A stretch of 64,000 nt of DNA, from positions 1-64,000 of the forward strand of contig NZ_RSED01000014.1 of assembly GCF_003933735.1 (NCBI RefSeq), given 5' to 3'. Origin of the DNA: Aquabacterium soli. GTDB taxonomy: Bacteria; Pseudomonadota; Gammaproteobacteria; Burkholderiales; Burkholderiaceae_C. Shown here piece by piece: positions 54,491 through 62,962 of this stretch. A program made the translations under genes and the position numbers. Numbering within the stretch: the first letter of the stretch is position 1; every line of letters begins with the position of its first letter. The notes beneath the pieces are model-generated. The model saw only the letters and a list, made by a program, of their open reading frames with translations, was not told where the DNA came from and searched no databases.

Positions 54491-54832
54491 TCAGCCTTTG
54501 CGCGCGTGCTTGGCGGCCGCTTTCGGGCGGCGGGTCGGCGCATCTGGCGCCGCCGATGCGGTCGGGGTTGGGGTGCGGCGGGCAGGCTCGCGACGCACGG
54601 CTTCGGCGGCCGGTGGCGCCGCTACCTCACCGGCCTTGTCCTGCGCGCCCCAGCCGCCCGGGGGCATGAACGCAGCGAACCACCAACTCCACCACTGCTG
54701 AGAGGCCTGCATCGAATGCTCCCACCACTGCGCCGTCAGGCCGGGCAGGGATTCGGCGGAGCCGGCGACGCCGGTGGTGGCGTCCAGGCTGCGGGTCCAC
54801 AACTGGTGCCAGGGGTGGGTGGGCAGGCTCAT
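54491..54832 (-). CDS. Small Trp-rich basic-tailed protein
   Basis: 113 residues, not recognised. The N-terminal half is rich in Trp and Gln (HPWHQLWTRSLD, WWEHSMQASQQWWSWWFAAF). The C-terminal half is Ala/Pro/Thr- and Arg/Lys-rich, ending KAAAKHARKG, like the basic tails of histone-like or granule-associated proteins. No signal peptide or clear membrane segment is seen. AGGAGA lies 8 bases before the ATG, which supports a real gene. A phasin-like or nucleic-acid-binding role is possible, but this is speculative. Confidence 0.65.
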   Translation of the reverse strand: MSLPTHPWHQLWTRSLDATTGVAGSAESLPGLTAQWWEHSMQASQQWWSWWFAAFMPPGGWGAQDKAGEVAAPPAAEAVRREPARRTPTPTASAAPDAPTRRPKAAAKHARKG

Positions 54833-54923
54833 CGTGGTGTCTCCTGAGGTCTGCAGCAGATCGCGGGTGGTCCGTCGAGCATAGGCCTTTGGCGCACCCT
54901 TGCCAAGCGGGGTGCCCCGGCCC

Positions 54924-55700
54924 TCATGAGGGGCCGTCCAGTTTTTGGCAGATCAACCACGTCAGCACCTGTTGAGTCACCCAGGCCGCATCGTCCAGGG
55001 GCAGGTCGTGGCCGGCCGTGGGGTGGCGCTGCGATGGCGCGCCCCATCGGCGGATCAGGGCCTCGGAACAGCGCGGGTTGACCAGGCCATCGGCGCCGCT
55101 GTAGAGCACCAGCAGGGGTACGGCAGGCGCCTGGTCCGGCGCCCGGTAGCGGATGGCTGCGCGCAACTGGCGCCAGGCATTGGGCAGCGTCACCGGGTGC
55201 CGTTGGCGCAATGCCACCCAGTGCGCCAGCGTGGCGTCTGGTGCGGGCGGGTGGCGCGTGGTCATGCGCATCACCGCGCGTTCCAGGATGAGCGGGTCGG
55301 GGCGGGCCAAGGCCAGCCTCAGGATGCGCAGGTAGTTGACGGGCCGCAGACGTTCCCAAAAACGGCTGAAAGGCCGCACGCTGGTGTTGATCAGCACGCA
55401 CGCCCCGACCTCCTCGGGGTGCAGGTGAGCCCACTCGATGGCCACCATCGCGCCCAGCGACATGGCCAGCAGGTGGTAGGGCGGTGCATGGCCCTGCGAT
55501 GCCAGCGCGCCCCGCACGGCCAGCACCATGCCTTGCACGCTGTCGGGGCTGGCCTGCGCATGCAGCGTGCCATTGCCGGGCAGGTCGGGGCTCAGCAAGG
55601 TGCAGCCCGGCGGCAAGGCTTGTGCCAGGGCGGGGATGAAACCGCCCCAGTGGCCTTGCTCGCGCGTCAGGCCACGCAACAGCACCCAGGTGCCGCTCAT
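54924..55700 (-). CDS. Alpha/beta hydrolase
   Basis: 258 residues. The nucleophile elbow AMSLGAM carries the serine within G/A-x-S-x-G, followed by Asp in LYSGADGLVNP and His in TAGHDLPLDD, a full triad. The oxyanion region is WVLLRGLTREQGHWGGF. No signal peptide is present. The start overlaps the stop of the M14 peptidase gene (ATGA), forming a two-gene operon. It could be an esterase, lipase or haloperoxidase-like enzyme; the substrate is unknown. Confidence 0.88.
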   Translation of the reverse strand: MSGTWVLLRGLTREQGHWGGFIPALAQALPPGCTLLSPDLPGNGTLHAQASPDSVQGMVLAVRGALASQGHAPPYHLLAMSLGAMVAIEWAHLHPEEVGACVLINTSVRPFSRFWERLRPVNYLRILRLALARPDPLILERAVMRMTTRHPPAPDATLAHWVALRQRHPVTLPNAWRQLRAAIRYRAPDQAPAVPLLVLYSGADGLVNPRCSEALIRRWGAPSQRHPTAGHDLPLDDAAWVTQQVLTWLICQKLDGPS

Positions 55701-56758
55701 GCCGTGTAGCCTTTCATGCGCGCGGGATGATCGGCGGGATACCAGTGGGCCAGGCCCGCCTCACGGTGGCGGACACGCTCACCCCCCTCCGGGCTCCAGC
55801 GCGTGTGGCTGCAGGCGGCCCGCGCCATGAAGTCGAGCAGGCCCATGTGCCGGCGCAGTACGCGCTCCTGGCGGTGGCGGATCAGCGGGTTGAAGATGCC
55901 ATGCCGACTGAACAGCTGCCGGGGGTTCTTCTTGACCCACAGCCACGAGCCCATCTCCAGTGTCAGCGGCAGGAACACGTTCTGCTCGTGGTGCAGGCGT
56001 GAGCGCAGGTACAGGTGATCCCACAGGTCGCCGTGGGTCAGGTACTGCTGGCTCTGCGGCTCGAACACATAGCGGTGGTAGCAGTGGGCCTGGTCGAAGA
56101 TCTCACGCAGGGCATGCAGCTCCGCCAGGTGCTCGATGGGCAGGCTGGTGTGTGCATACGGGAACCAGATGCGGTCGTGCACGCCAAAGCCGGAATGGCA
56201 GTCCACGGCGATGCTGAACGGTCGTGGCAACAGCTCCCGCTCGACCACGGCGCACAGGGCGGCGCTTTCGGGCTGCATCGGCATGTAGGGCTGCCCGCGG
56301 TACCAGGGCAGTGTGGCGCTGAGCCGCTGGCCACCGATCAGCCAGGGCACGGGCTCGATGGCGTCCACCGGCGCGTTGCGCATCAGGTCCACACCCTGCG
56401 GGTTGGCGCGCGTGCCCAGCCACAGACCACCAGGGTTCACCAGCGGCATGAAGACCAGGCGCAGGTTCGCCAGTTGTTCGTGCAGCAGCCCGTCCCAGGC
56501 CAGCCGGTGCACCAGGTTGCCCAGGTAGGCCATGACCACCTCGGCACCGATGCGCTCCAGGCCATGCACGCCGCCGAAGAAGCCGACCGCCGGCGCATCC
56601 GGCCCGCCGCGGCCCATGGTGATGGCATGCACCTCCATCCGCTGGCCGCGCACCTCGACCTCGCAGACCACCTGGGTGTCCAGGTGGGCACCTCCTTCGT
56701 CGACCAGGCGGCGCAGTTCGTCGATGTCGGGCAGGGATGAGGGCGATACGCGGGTCAC
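55697..56758 (-). CDS. M14-family zinc carboxypeptidase-like protein
   Basis: 353 residues. Zinc ligands are seen in GVHGLERIG (H-x2-E) and DCHSGFG (His). The catalytic Glu is in LTLEMGSW. The domain runs from ~35 to ~280 and a C-terminal ~70-residue extension follows. This is close to the DUF2817/M14 succinylglutamate-desuccinylase-type group rather than digestive carboxypeptidases. The start is GTG at 56758 with no strong ribosome-binding site. Coupled to the downstream hydrolase by ATGA. A role in peptidoglycan or peptide trimming is inference. Confidence 0.85.
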   Translation of the reverse strand: MTRVSPSSLPDIDELRRLVDEGGAHLDTQVVCEVEVRGQRMEVHAITMGRGGPDAPAVGFFGGVHGLERIGAEVVMAYLGNLVHRLAWDGLLHEQLANLRLVFMPLVNPGGLWLGTRANPQGVDLMRNAPVDAIEPVPWLIGGQRLSATLPWYRGQPYMPMQPESAALCAVVERELLPRPFSIAVDCHSGFGVHDRIWFPYAHTSLPIEHLAELHALREIFDQAHCYHRYVFEPQSQQYLTHGDLWDHLYLRSRLHHEQNVFLPLTLEMGSWLWVKKNPRQLFSRHGIFNPLIRHRQERVLRRHMGLLDFMARAACSHTRWSPEGGERVRHREAGLAHWYPADHPARMKGYTA

Positions 56759-56846
56759 GCGGCACGGGAGGGTCTTGATCGACCGACCTTAGTGTCGCTG
56801 CGTGACAGTGTCGCGACAGGGGTGCATAGGCCAAATGGCGTGTGGA

Positions 56847-56880
56847 CTGTCATGGTGTTGTCATGCGGCCTGCCTAGCCT
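56847..56880 (+). promoter_or_regulatory. Pho-box-like site and -10 element
   Basis: CTGTCAT (56847-56853), a 4-base spacer and TTGTCAT (56858-56864) form the 7-4-7 direct repeat expected for PhoB binding. A TAGCCT -10-like element (56875-56880) begins 10 bases after the box, as in Pho promoters. It points at the small gene at 56900. Confidence 0.6.
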
Positions 56881-56899
56881 GCGCACAAGTCCACCCGCC

Positions 56900-57043
56900 A
56901 TGTCCACCATGACCCAGCCCTCTCGACGTTCTCGCCCGATGTTGCGGGCCGCCGCACTGGGCTGTGCCGTGCTGTGGGGCCTGATCGAGTTCTTCGCCTT
57001 GTGCCGTACACGCCTGCCGCTGGCCGGTTTCCGCCACGACTGA
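56900..57043 (+). CDS. Tiny single-pass membrane protein
   Basis: 47 residues: a basic N-terminus (TQPSRRSRPMLR), one hydrophobic helix (AAALGCAVLWGLIEFFALCR) and a short basic tail. I recall similar short proteins in Burkholderiales but no named family. The ATG at 56900 lies about 20 bases after a candidate -10, with no clear Shine-Dalgarno sequence, so the transcript leader would be short. The gene converges on the MscS-like gene, 7 bp away. The function is unknown. Confidence 0.5.
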   Translation: MSTMTQPSRRSRPMLRAAALGCAVLWGLIEFFALCRTRLPLAGFRHD

Positions 57044-57049
57044 CCGCGT

Positions 57050-59449
57050 CTACGGGCTCGGCTTCATGACGATCGCCGCGGGCTGTTCCAGGGTGATGTG
57101 AGCGGCCCTCAGCTTCTCGAAGATGTCGAAGAGGAGTTCGCTCTTGACGTTGCCTGCGGCCCTGGGCGAGTTGACGAAGCCGGTGGCGACGAACACCAGG
57201 CGCCCATCGGTGACGCCCTCGAGCTGGACCGTGGGGGCGGGCGTGGACAGCACCCCGCGGTGGCTCCTGAAGGCCTCGATGAGCACCTCCCGGGCCGCTT
57301 TGGTGTCCGTGCTCAAGGGCATGGGCAGCTTGACCTGCACCAGACCGATGTTGTCGCTGTAGGTGACGTTGCGGACGATCTTGGTGATGAATTCGGAGTT
57401 CGGGATGATGAGCGTGGAGCGGTCGCCCATCTGGATCTCGGTGGCCCGAACGTTGATCTTTCGGATGTCTCCTTCGACACCGGAGACAGACACCCAGTCG
57501 CCCACCTTGACGGGGCGCTCGGCCAGCAGGATCAGGCCCGACACGAAGTTCTGCACGATGGCCTGGAGGCCGAAACCGATGCCCACCGACAGGGCGCTGG
57601 CCACCCACGTCACCCGCTCCAGCCCCATGCCCACGGCCGATATCGCCAGCGCGATGATGACCACCGTGCCCGCGTAGCCCGACAGCGTGATGATGGACAT
57701 CCGCATGCCCGCGTCCATCTGCGTGGTGGGCATGAACCTGTCGGTCAGCCAGCGCTTGAAAAGGCGGACGGCCGCCAGGCCCAGCACCAGAAGCAGTGCG
57801 GCCTGAAGCAGCGCGCCCGGTTTCAGGCTTACCTCACCGATCGACAGCCCCTCGTTGATGCGACCGGCGCGGTTGAGCAGCTCAAGGGGGCCTTCGCCAT
57901 AAGGCGCCAGGATCAGCAGCAGGCCCAGGAAGTAGATGCCGACCCGCACGATGGCCGACACGAGCACAGCGGCCTGCGCGCGCGTTCTGGCGAGGTAGTC
58001 GGTCTTTTCCTCTTGCGCCGCCGGCTCCTTGCCATCGGCCTGGCCCGCCTTGGTGTTGCCCAGAAGTGAGCGGCAGAGATCGTCGACGACCACCGCCAGA
58101 AGGTAGGCGGCGCCGCCGATGATCAGGCACCAGACGAACTGGTTCGAGATGAACGCCGAGAACGCCACATAACCCAGCAGCAGGGCGCCGAAGGTCACGG
58201 CCAGCAACCCCCATGCGGCTGTGCGCAGCACCGCGACCCACACCGGCACAGAGGCCTCCGGTGCCGCGGAAGCCGTCTCGCTGGAAGTTGCGGAATCAAC
58301 TGAGCTGCCATCAGGCTGACGGCCCCGGCCCAGCCTCAGCAGCGCCGCCAGGGCGATGAGCATGTAGCTCAAAGCCATCAGTGTATTGAGCGCCACGGTG
58401 GCGGCCAGGCTGGCTTCGATGGTGAGCGCCACGCGTGCCAATGACCAACCGACCACGCTGGCCAGCGCGAGCGCCAGTGGAAACCACTTCAGCCTCAAGG
58501 CCAGCTCGTCGGAGATGCTGGGCAGTCGCCAGGACGGACTTCCTGCCATCAGCAAGGCCGTGCCGAGACCATAGGTGAATCCGCCGAACCAGATGATGCC
58601 TTCCAGGGCCGTCAATTGGGCGATGGCATCGGTCGGGGCTGTTTCCACGGTGCTCAAGGCGACAGAGACCACATGGGCCATGAGCCCCGGCGTCAGCACC
58701 CACAACAGCACCACGCCCAGCGCGTGCATCGATCGACGCAGTTGCCCCGGGGGGATGCGATTGGAGGCGACGCGCACCAGGGCCCGTCGCAGGACGACAT
58801 GGCCTGCCACGATCGCCGCCATCAGGACGACCATGCCGATCCAGACAGGAACCGAGACCGATGCGATGGCGGGCACGAGGGCGCTGGTGAACTGGCGCAG
58901 CTTTGCGGCATCGGCAGGCAGCTCGCGCTTCAGGTCGGTCCAGAACGTGGCACTGAGCGGGGAGGGTGTGCGTTCGCTCAGCCGCTCCCCAAACTGCTGA
59001 CGGCGTTGGGCAACCACGGCCTTGGCGGCCTGCTGGGCTTCGAGCGACAGCAGACGCGCCAGTTTGACCTGTGAATCCAGGGTGGCCTGTGTACGGGCCA
59101 GCTCCTTGCGCTGGGCCGCGACATCGGCTGCCTCCGCTGCTCCCGGCGTGGGCGTTCCAAGCTCTGCCAGCCGGGCCGTGACATCCGCCAGATTCGGCGC
59201 CATGTCGGCCTCGGCTTTGTCTGCCTTTGCCTGCGCCGCGAGCGCCCGGCTCCTCAGCTCATTGAGCTGAGCGTCAGAGATGGACTCGCGTGGGGCAGCT
59301 CGAACTGCGCCGATGTCCTTTCTGGCCTCTTCCAGCAGGGCGGCCGCGTCAACCGGCCGATCCTGCTGCGCCAGCGCAGCGGTTGGCAGGGCTTGGTAAA
59401 TGACAAGCGCGATCAGCGCCAGCAAGTAGCGGGCCGTCAAAGTCATCAT
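57050..59449 (-). CDS. MscS-family mechanosensitive ion channel with DUF3772
   Basis: 799 residues. A signal peptide (MMTLTARYLLALIALVIYQALPTAALA) is followed by a periplasmic coiled-coil/DUF3772 region (~30-190), about ten membrane helices, then the MscS core. The pore-lining helix lies in VTWVASALSVGIGFGLQAIVQ, followed by NFVSGLILLAERPVKVGDWV and the beta-domain GVEGDIRKINVRATEIQMGD. It belongs to the large MscK/YbiO-like group that relieves osmotic downshock. The ATG at 59449 is used; the next codon is also ATG. Stands alone, convergent with the tiny gene at 56900. Confidence 0.9.
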   Translation of the reverse strand: MMTLTARYLLALIALVIYQALPTAALAQQDRPVDAAALLEEARKDIGAVRAAPRESISDAQLNELRSRALAAQAKADKAEADMAPNLADVTARLAELGTPTPGAAEAADVAAQRKELARTQATLDSQVKLARLLSLEAQQAAKAVVAQRRQQFGERLSERTPSPLSATFWTDLKRELPADAAKLRQFTSALVPAIASVSVPVWIGMVVLMAAIVAGHVVLRRALVRVASNRIPPGQLRRSMHALGVVLLWVLTPGLMAHVVSVALSTVETAPTDAIAQLTALEGIIWFGGFTYGLGTALLMAGSPSWRLPSISDELALRLKWFPLALALASVVGWSLARVALTIEASLAATVALNTLMALSYMLIALAALLRLGRGRQPDGSSVDSATSSETASAAPEASVPVWVAVLRTAAWGLLAVTFGALLLGYVAFSAFISNQFVWCLIIGGAAYLLAVVVDDLCRSLLGNTKAGQADGKEPAAQEEKTDYLARTRAQAAVLVSAIVRVGIYFLGLLLILAPYGEGPLELLNRAGRINEGLSIGEVSLKPGALLQAALLLVLGLAAVRLFKRWLTDRFMPTTQMDAGMRMSIITLSGYAGTVVIIALAISAVGMGLERVTWVASALSVGIGFGLQAIVQNFVSGLILLAERPVKVGDWVSVSGVEGDIRKINVRATEIQMGDRSTLIIPNSEFITKIVRNVTYSDNIGLVQVKLPMPLSTDTKAAREVLIEAFRSHRGVLSTPAPTVQLEGVTDGRLVFVATGFVNSPRAAGNVKSELLFDIFEKLRAAHITLEQPAAIVMKPSP

Positions 59450-59536
59450 CGGGGTATCACCTTCATCGGGCTGCGCACAAGGGGTGCGCCAGCCGTGGAA
59501 GGTACAGGAAGAAACCTGGCAGAACGCACCAAGGCT

Positions 59537-59710
59537 TCAGACCGCCTGGAGGAACGCCGCCACGCTGGAGGCACGATTGCCGACGGCGGCCACAGCCGCC
59601 CGGATCTGGCCCTGCGCCACGCCGAAATACCTTGCCCAGCACACCACATCAAACAGTTGGTGGATATTGATGTGGGCATCCGCCAGGCTCGTGTGTTTGC
59701 TGCAGTCCAT
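59537..59710 (-). CDS. DUF3606-like small protein
   Basis: 57 residues. The pattern HINIHQLFDVVCWARYFGV followed by QIRAAVAAVGNRASSVAAFL matches DUF3606, a small helical family common in Burkholderiales. GGAGA lies 7 bases before the ATG at 59710, and the stop is at 59537. The function of the family is unknown. Confidence 0.75.
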   Translation of the reverse strand: MDCSKHTSLADAHINIHQLFDVVCWARYFGVAQGQIRAAVAAVGNRASSVAAFLQAV

Positions 59711-60000
59711 GTTCTTGTCTCCATTGGGCGGTGAAGTGGCTCATGTCGTGCTCAGCGACGACCGCATGAAGCTTGGGGCCGGGCCAGCATCGGGGCAATC
59801 AGCCTTCGCCGCACACGCCTGTCAGGCAAGGCTGACGCTGGGCCGCTCAATCTCTCGCACATGCGTGGCCCCACCCAACACGCACTAAATGCATAATCCG
59901 AGCAAGTGCATGCGAATTCCATCGTTTTCCTTCCTGTCCTGCCTTTGTATCGTCCGAGTGACCCCGCGATCACGCCGGGCCATGCAGGAAAGAAGGCAAG

Positions 60001-60696
60001 ATGAGCACCACCGGCGCGGCGTTGGCCGAACAGAAACCCCCCGTTCCCGTTCCTGGGGGCTGGCAGCCTTTGGCGCACAGCACACCACCGGCGGCCACAC
60101 CACGGCACCGTCCGGCCCTCAGCGAGGGCGCCGTGTCAGCCCTGGTCGGCACCAACCTGCGCTGGCTGCGCAAGAAGCACCGCTGGTCGCTCGATGAGCT
60201 GTCTCTGCACAGTGGTGTCTCGCGCGCCATGCTCGGCCAGATCGAACAAGGCAAGAGCGTGCCCAGCATCCGCACGCTGTGGCAGGTGGCCCAGGCCTTC
60301 AAGGTCTCCGTGAGCTGGTTCCTCGAGGCCCACCATGGATCGCGCGTGCTGGTGATCCGCCCGGCAGCAGACACGGGTGCGCTGCTTTCGCGTGGCGAGG
60401 GCGAGCTGCGCCCGCTGCACCAGGCCCACGACGGCCAGGGCGACGAGTTCTATGAGCTGCGCCTGGCCACCGATGCGACGATGGCATGGTCTGCACCTGC
60501 GCACGCGCGCCGCGTGCACCTGAGCGTCGCCCGTGGCGTGCTGGAGGTACTGGTCGATGGCCAGGTGCACGCCCTGCATCCACGCGAATCGCTGCAGTTC
60601 GAAGGCACGGATGCGCTGTCGATCCGCAATGCCGGCTCGGCCGAGGCCCAATCCTTCCTGGTGATCCGGCCGGTGACGACGACACCCGCACGCTGA
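60001..60696 (+). CDS. XRE-family regulator with cupin sensor domain
   Basis: 231 residues. A ~45-residue Pro/Ala-rich leader precedes a lambda-repressor-like HTH (~48-105: LRWLRKKHRWSLDELSLHSG, GQIEQGKSVPS). A cupin domain (~110-225) follows with the typical GDEFYELRLATDAT and VLEVLVDGQVHALHPRESLQF. This layout is that of regulators that sense small metabolites. The ATG at 60001 has AAGG just upstream. A convergent terminator follows at 60744, shared with the Mop gene. It may control the adjacent sulfonate genes, but this is only positional. Confidence 0.9.
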   Translation: MSTTGAALAEQKPPVPVPGGWQPLAHSTPPAATPRHRPALSEGAVSALVGTNLRWLRKKHRWSLDELSLHSGVSRAMLGQIEQGKSVPSIRTLWQVAQAFKVSVSWFLEAHHGSRVLVIRPAADTGALLSRGEGELRPLHQAHDGQGDEFYELRLATDATMAWSAPAHARRVHLSVARGVLEVLVDGQVHALHPRESLQFEGTDALSIRNAGSAEAQSFLVIRPVTTTPAR

Positions 60697-60743
60697 GTTC
60701 TGTGGGGCCCGCGAGGCCCCCGACCGCAGATCTTCCCACCAAG

Positions 60744-60780
60744 AACAAAGCCCGGCACCTCACGGTGGCCGGGCTTTGTT
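60744..60780. terminator. Bidirectional intrinsic terminator
   Basis: AACAAAGCCCGGC and GCCGGGCTTTGTT form a perfect 13-bp stem with an 11-nt loop. A-rich on one side and T-rich on the other, it can terminate both the XRE-cupin gene and the opposing Mop gene. Confidence 0.85.
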
Positions 60781-60832
60781 GCACCTGCATGTGCTGCATC
60801 AGCAGCCGCCCATGGCGGGGCTGCTGGGCTGT

Positions 60833-61051
60833 TCACAGGGCTGCGATGGACACCTCGGTGGACTTGACCAGGGCGATGACCTCCTTGCCCACCACCAAGC
60901 CCAGTTCCTTGACGGAGCGGGTGGTGATCACGGAGGTGACGATCAGGCCCGACGGGGTCTCCACGTCGATTTCGGAGACCACGGGGCCTTCGACGATTTC
61001 CTTGACCTTGCCCCGGAACTGGTTACGGACATTGATCGCGGTGATGGTCAT
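60833..61051 (-). CDS. Molbindin-like Mop (TOBE) protein
   Basis: 72 residues, a single TOBE/Mop domain: SARNQF-type opening INVRNQFRGKVKEIVEGPV, then SEIDVETPSGLIVTSVITTR, SVKELGLVVGKEVIALVKST and EVSIAA. Such molbindins bind molybdate or tungstate as oligomers. AAAGG precedes the ATG at 61051. It follows ssuB on the same strand after a ~137-bp gap, so it may belong to the sulfonate operon or have its own promoter. No molybdate transporter is adjacent. Confidence 0.9.
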   Translation of the reverse strand: MTITAINVRNQFRGKVKEIVEGPVVSEIDVETPSGLIVTSVITTRSVKELGLVVGKEVIALVKSTEVSIAAL

Positions 61052-61188
61052 GTGATGTGCCTTTCTGTGTCTGGTGTAAAAAATTGGGTCGGGGTTCAGA
61101 CTAGCCAGCCGGGCCCTGGGCGTGAAGCAATGAAATTGCAGTCTGCCCTGATGAAAACGGATATGCAGTGGTTGTGCAGGCGGACCGC

Positions 61189-62121
61189 CTAGACGGCCCA
61201 ACGCACCTGACCGACGTTGGGGATGGTTTCCGGCAGAGCTCCGGGCAGGGTTGGGTGACCCTCGTCCAGGTCAGGCTGCTGCAGCACGCGCTGCAGGATG
61301 CGTTCTTCCAGGGCGGCGAAGGCATGGTGGCCCCGGTGGCGGGGGCGAGGCAGCGGCACGGCTTCGTCCAGCGCCACCACATGGTCCTCGATCAACAGGA
61401 TGCGGTCGGCCAGGGCCACGGCCTCGGCCACGTCATGCGTGACCAGCACGGCGGTGAAGCCGTGATCGCGCCACAGGCCTTCGATCAGCTGCTGCATCTC
61501 GATGCGCGTGAGCGCGTCCAGCGCGCCCAGCGGCTCGTCGAGCAACAGCAGGCGGGGGCGGTGCACCAGGGCGCGGGCCAAGGCCACGCGCTGGCGTTGT
61601 CCGCCCGACAAACGGGCGGGCCACTCGTCGATGCGCTCGGCCAGGCCGACGGCGGTGAGCGCCTGCAGCACACGTTGGCGTGCATCAGGGCCGCTCAGGC
61701 CGAGGGCTACGTTCTCGCCCACCTTCTTCCAGGGCAGCAGCCGTGCGTCCTGGAACATCAGGCGCAGGCCCTGGTCGGCGACATGGTCCGGGCGCAGCGG
61801 CTGGCCGTCCAGGTCGATGCGGCCCGCGCTGATGCCGTCCAGCCCGGCCAGCAGCCGCAGCAGCGTGCTCTTGCCGCAGCCGCTGCGGCCCACGATGGCC
61901 ACGAACTCGCCGGGGGCGATGTCCAGGTCGATGTTCTGCAGCACCTGCCGTGGTCCATAGGCCTTGGCCACACCACGCAGTGCCACGGCCGTACCGTGTG
62001 TGCTGCCGGATGCCTGGGCCGCAGGCGTGTGCTCGGGCGTGCGGCGCTTCGGCGCCGTGATGTCCAGCACGGTGCCGGCAGCTGTCGCCACAGGAGATGG
62101 GTTTGTCAGCGTTGTGCTCAT
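61189..62121 (-). CDS. ssuB: Aliphatic sulfonate ABC transporter, ATP-binding protein
   Basis: 310 residues. Walker [11 protein letters not shown], signature [15 protein letters not shown], Walker [13 protein letters not shown] and switch His in VTHDVAEAV. Assigned to SsuB (rather than nitrate or taurine) from its place directly after ssuC and ssuD. A ~45-residue N-terminal extension precedes the usual start of the domain. ATG at 62121 preferred over TTG at 62130. Energises sulfonate uptake at the inner membrane. Confidence 0.9.
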   Translation of the reverse strand: MSTTLTNPSPVATAAGTVLDITAPKRRTPEHTPAAQASGSTHGTAVALRGVAKAYGPRQVLQNIDLDIAPGEFVAIVGRSGCGKSTLLRLLAGLDGISAGRIDLDGQPLRPDHVADQGLRLMFQDARLLPWKKVGENVALGLSGPDARQRVLQALTAVGLAERIDEWPARLSGGQRQRVALARALVHRPRLLLLDEPLGALDALTRIEMQQLIEGLWRDHGFTAVLVTHDVAEAVALADRILLIEDHVVALDEAVPLPRPRHRGHHAFAALEERILQRVLQQPDLDEGHPTLPGALPETIPNVGQVRWAV

Positions 62122-62139
62122 GGTGCTCAATGTCCGGGA

Positions 62140-62940
62140 TCAGGTCGAGGCGGGCTGGTAGCCCGGATGCCAGCGAAGGGCCACGCGCTCCAGGCCGCGC
62201 GCCAGCACGTCGGCCAGCTTGCCCAGCAACGCGTAGAGCAGGATGCCCACCAGCACCACATCGGTCTGCAGGAACTCGCGGGCGTTCATCGTCATGTAGC
62301 CGATGCCCGATTGGGCCGAGATGGTCTCGGCCACGATCAGCAGCACCCACATCAGGCCCAGTGAGAAGCGCAGGCCGACCAGGATGGAGGGCAAGGCACC
62401 CGGCAGGATCACCTGGCGGTAGAGCTGCCAGCCGCGAAGGCCATAGCTGCGCGCCATCTCGATCAGGCCCGGGTCCACCGATCGGATGCCGTGGAAGGTG
62501 TTGAGGTAGAGCGGAAAGAACACACCCACCGCCACCAGGAACAACTTGGCCGTCTCGTCGATGCCGAACCACAGGATGACCAGAGGAATCAAGGCCAGCG
62601 GCGGGATGTTGCGCACCATCTGCAAGGTGGTGTCCAGGAAGGTCTCGGCCCAGCGCAGGCTGCCGGTGATCAGGCCCAGCAGCAGGCCCAGCCCGCCGCC
62701 GATGGCCAGGCCGATCAGCGCACGTGCGGCACTCACCCACAGGTGCTCCCACAGTTCGCCGCTCACGGCCAGGCGGGTGGCTGCCTGGATCACGGCCAGG
62801 GGCTCGGGCAGCACCCGGGTGGACAGCCACCCCGTGCGGGCGCTGAGCTCCCACACGGCCATCAGCAGCACGGGCAGTACCCAGGGCAGGGCGTTCTTCA
62901 GGTCGAAGCGTTGACGCCAGGTCGACAGGGCGAGGCTCAT
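62140..62940 (-). CDS. ssuC: Aliphatic sulfonate ABC transporter, permease
   Basis: 266 residues, six membrane helices and the binding-protein-dependent transport signature (EMARSYGLRGWQLYRQVILP with the conserved Gly). The N-terminal part (LPWVLPVLLMAVWELSARTG) and the ending ERVALRWHPGYQ are like SsuC. It lies between ssuD and ssuB with short gaps (~20 bp each), a clear operon. No sulfonate-binding protein (SsuA) is in the window; it may lie beyond the right edge. Confidence 0.92.
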   Translation of the reverse strand: MSLALSTWRQRFDLKNALPWVLPVLLMAVWELSARTGWLSTRVLPEPLAVIQAATRLAVSGELWEHLWVSAARALIGLAIGGGLGLLLGLITGSLRWAETFLDTTLQMVRNIPPLALIPLVILWFGIDETAKLFLVAVGVFFPLYLNTFHGIRSVDPGLIEMARSYGLRGWQLYRQVILPGALPSILVGLRFSLGLMWVLLIVAETISAQSGIGYMTMNAREFLQTDVVLVGILLYALLGKLADVLARGLERVALRWHPGYQPAST

Positions 62941-62962
62941 GGGAACTCCTGTGCTGCGAGGG

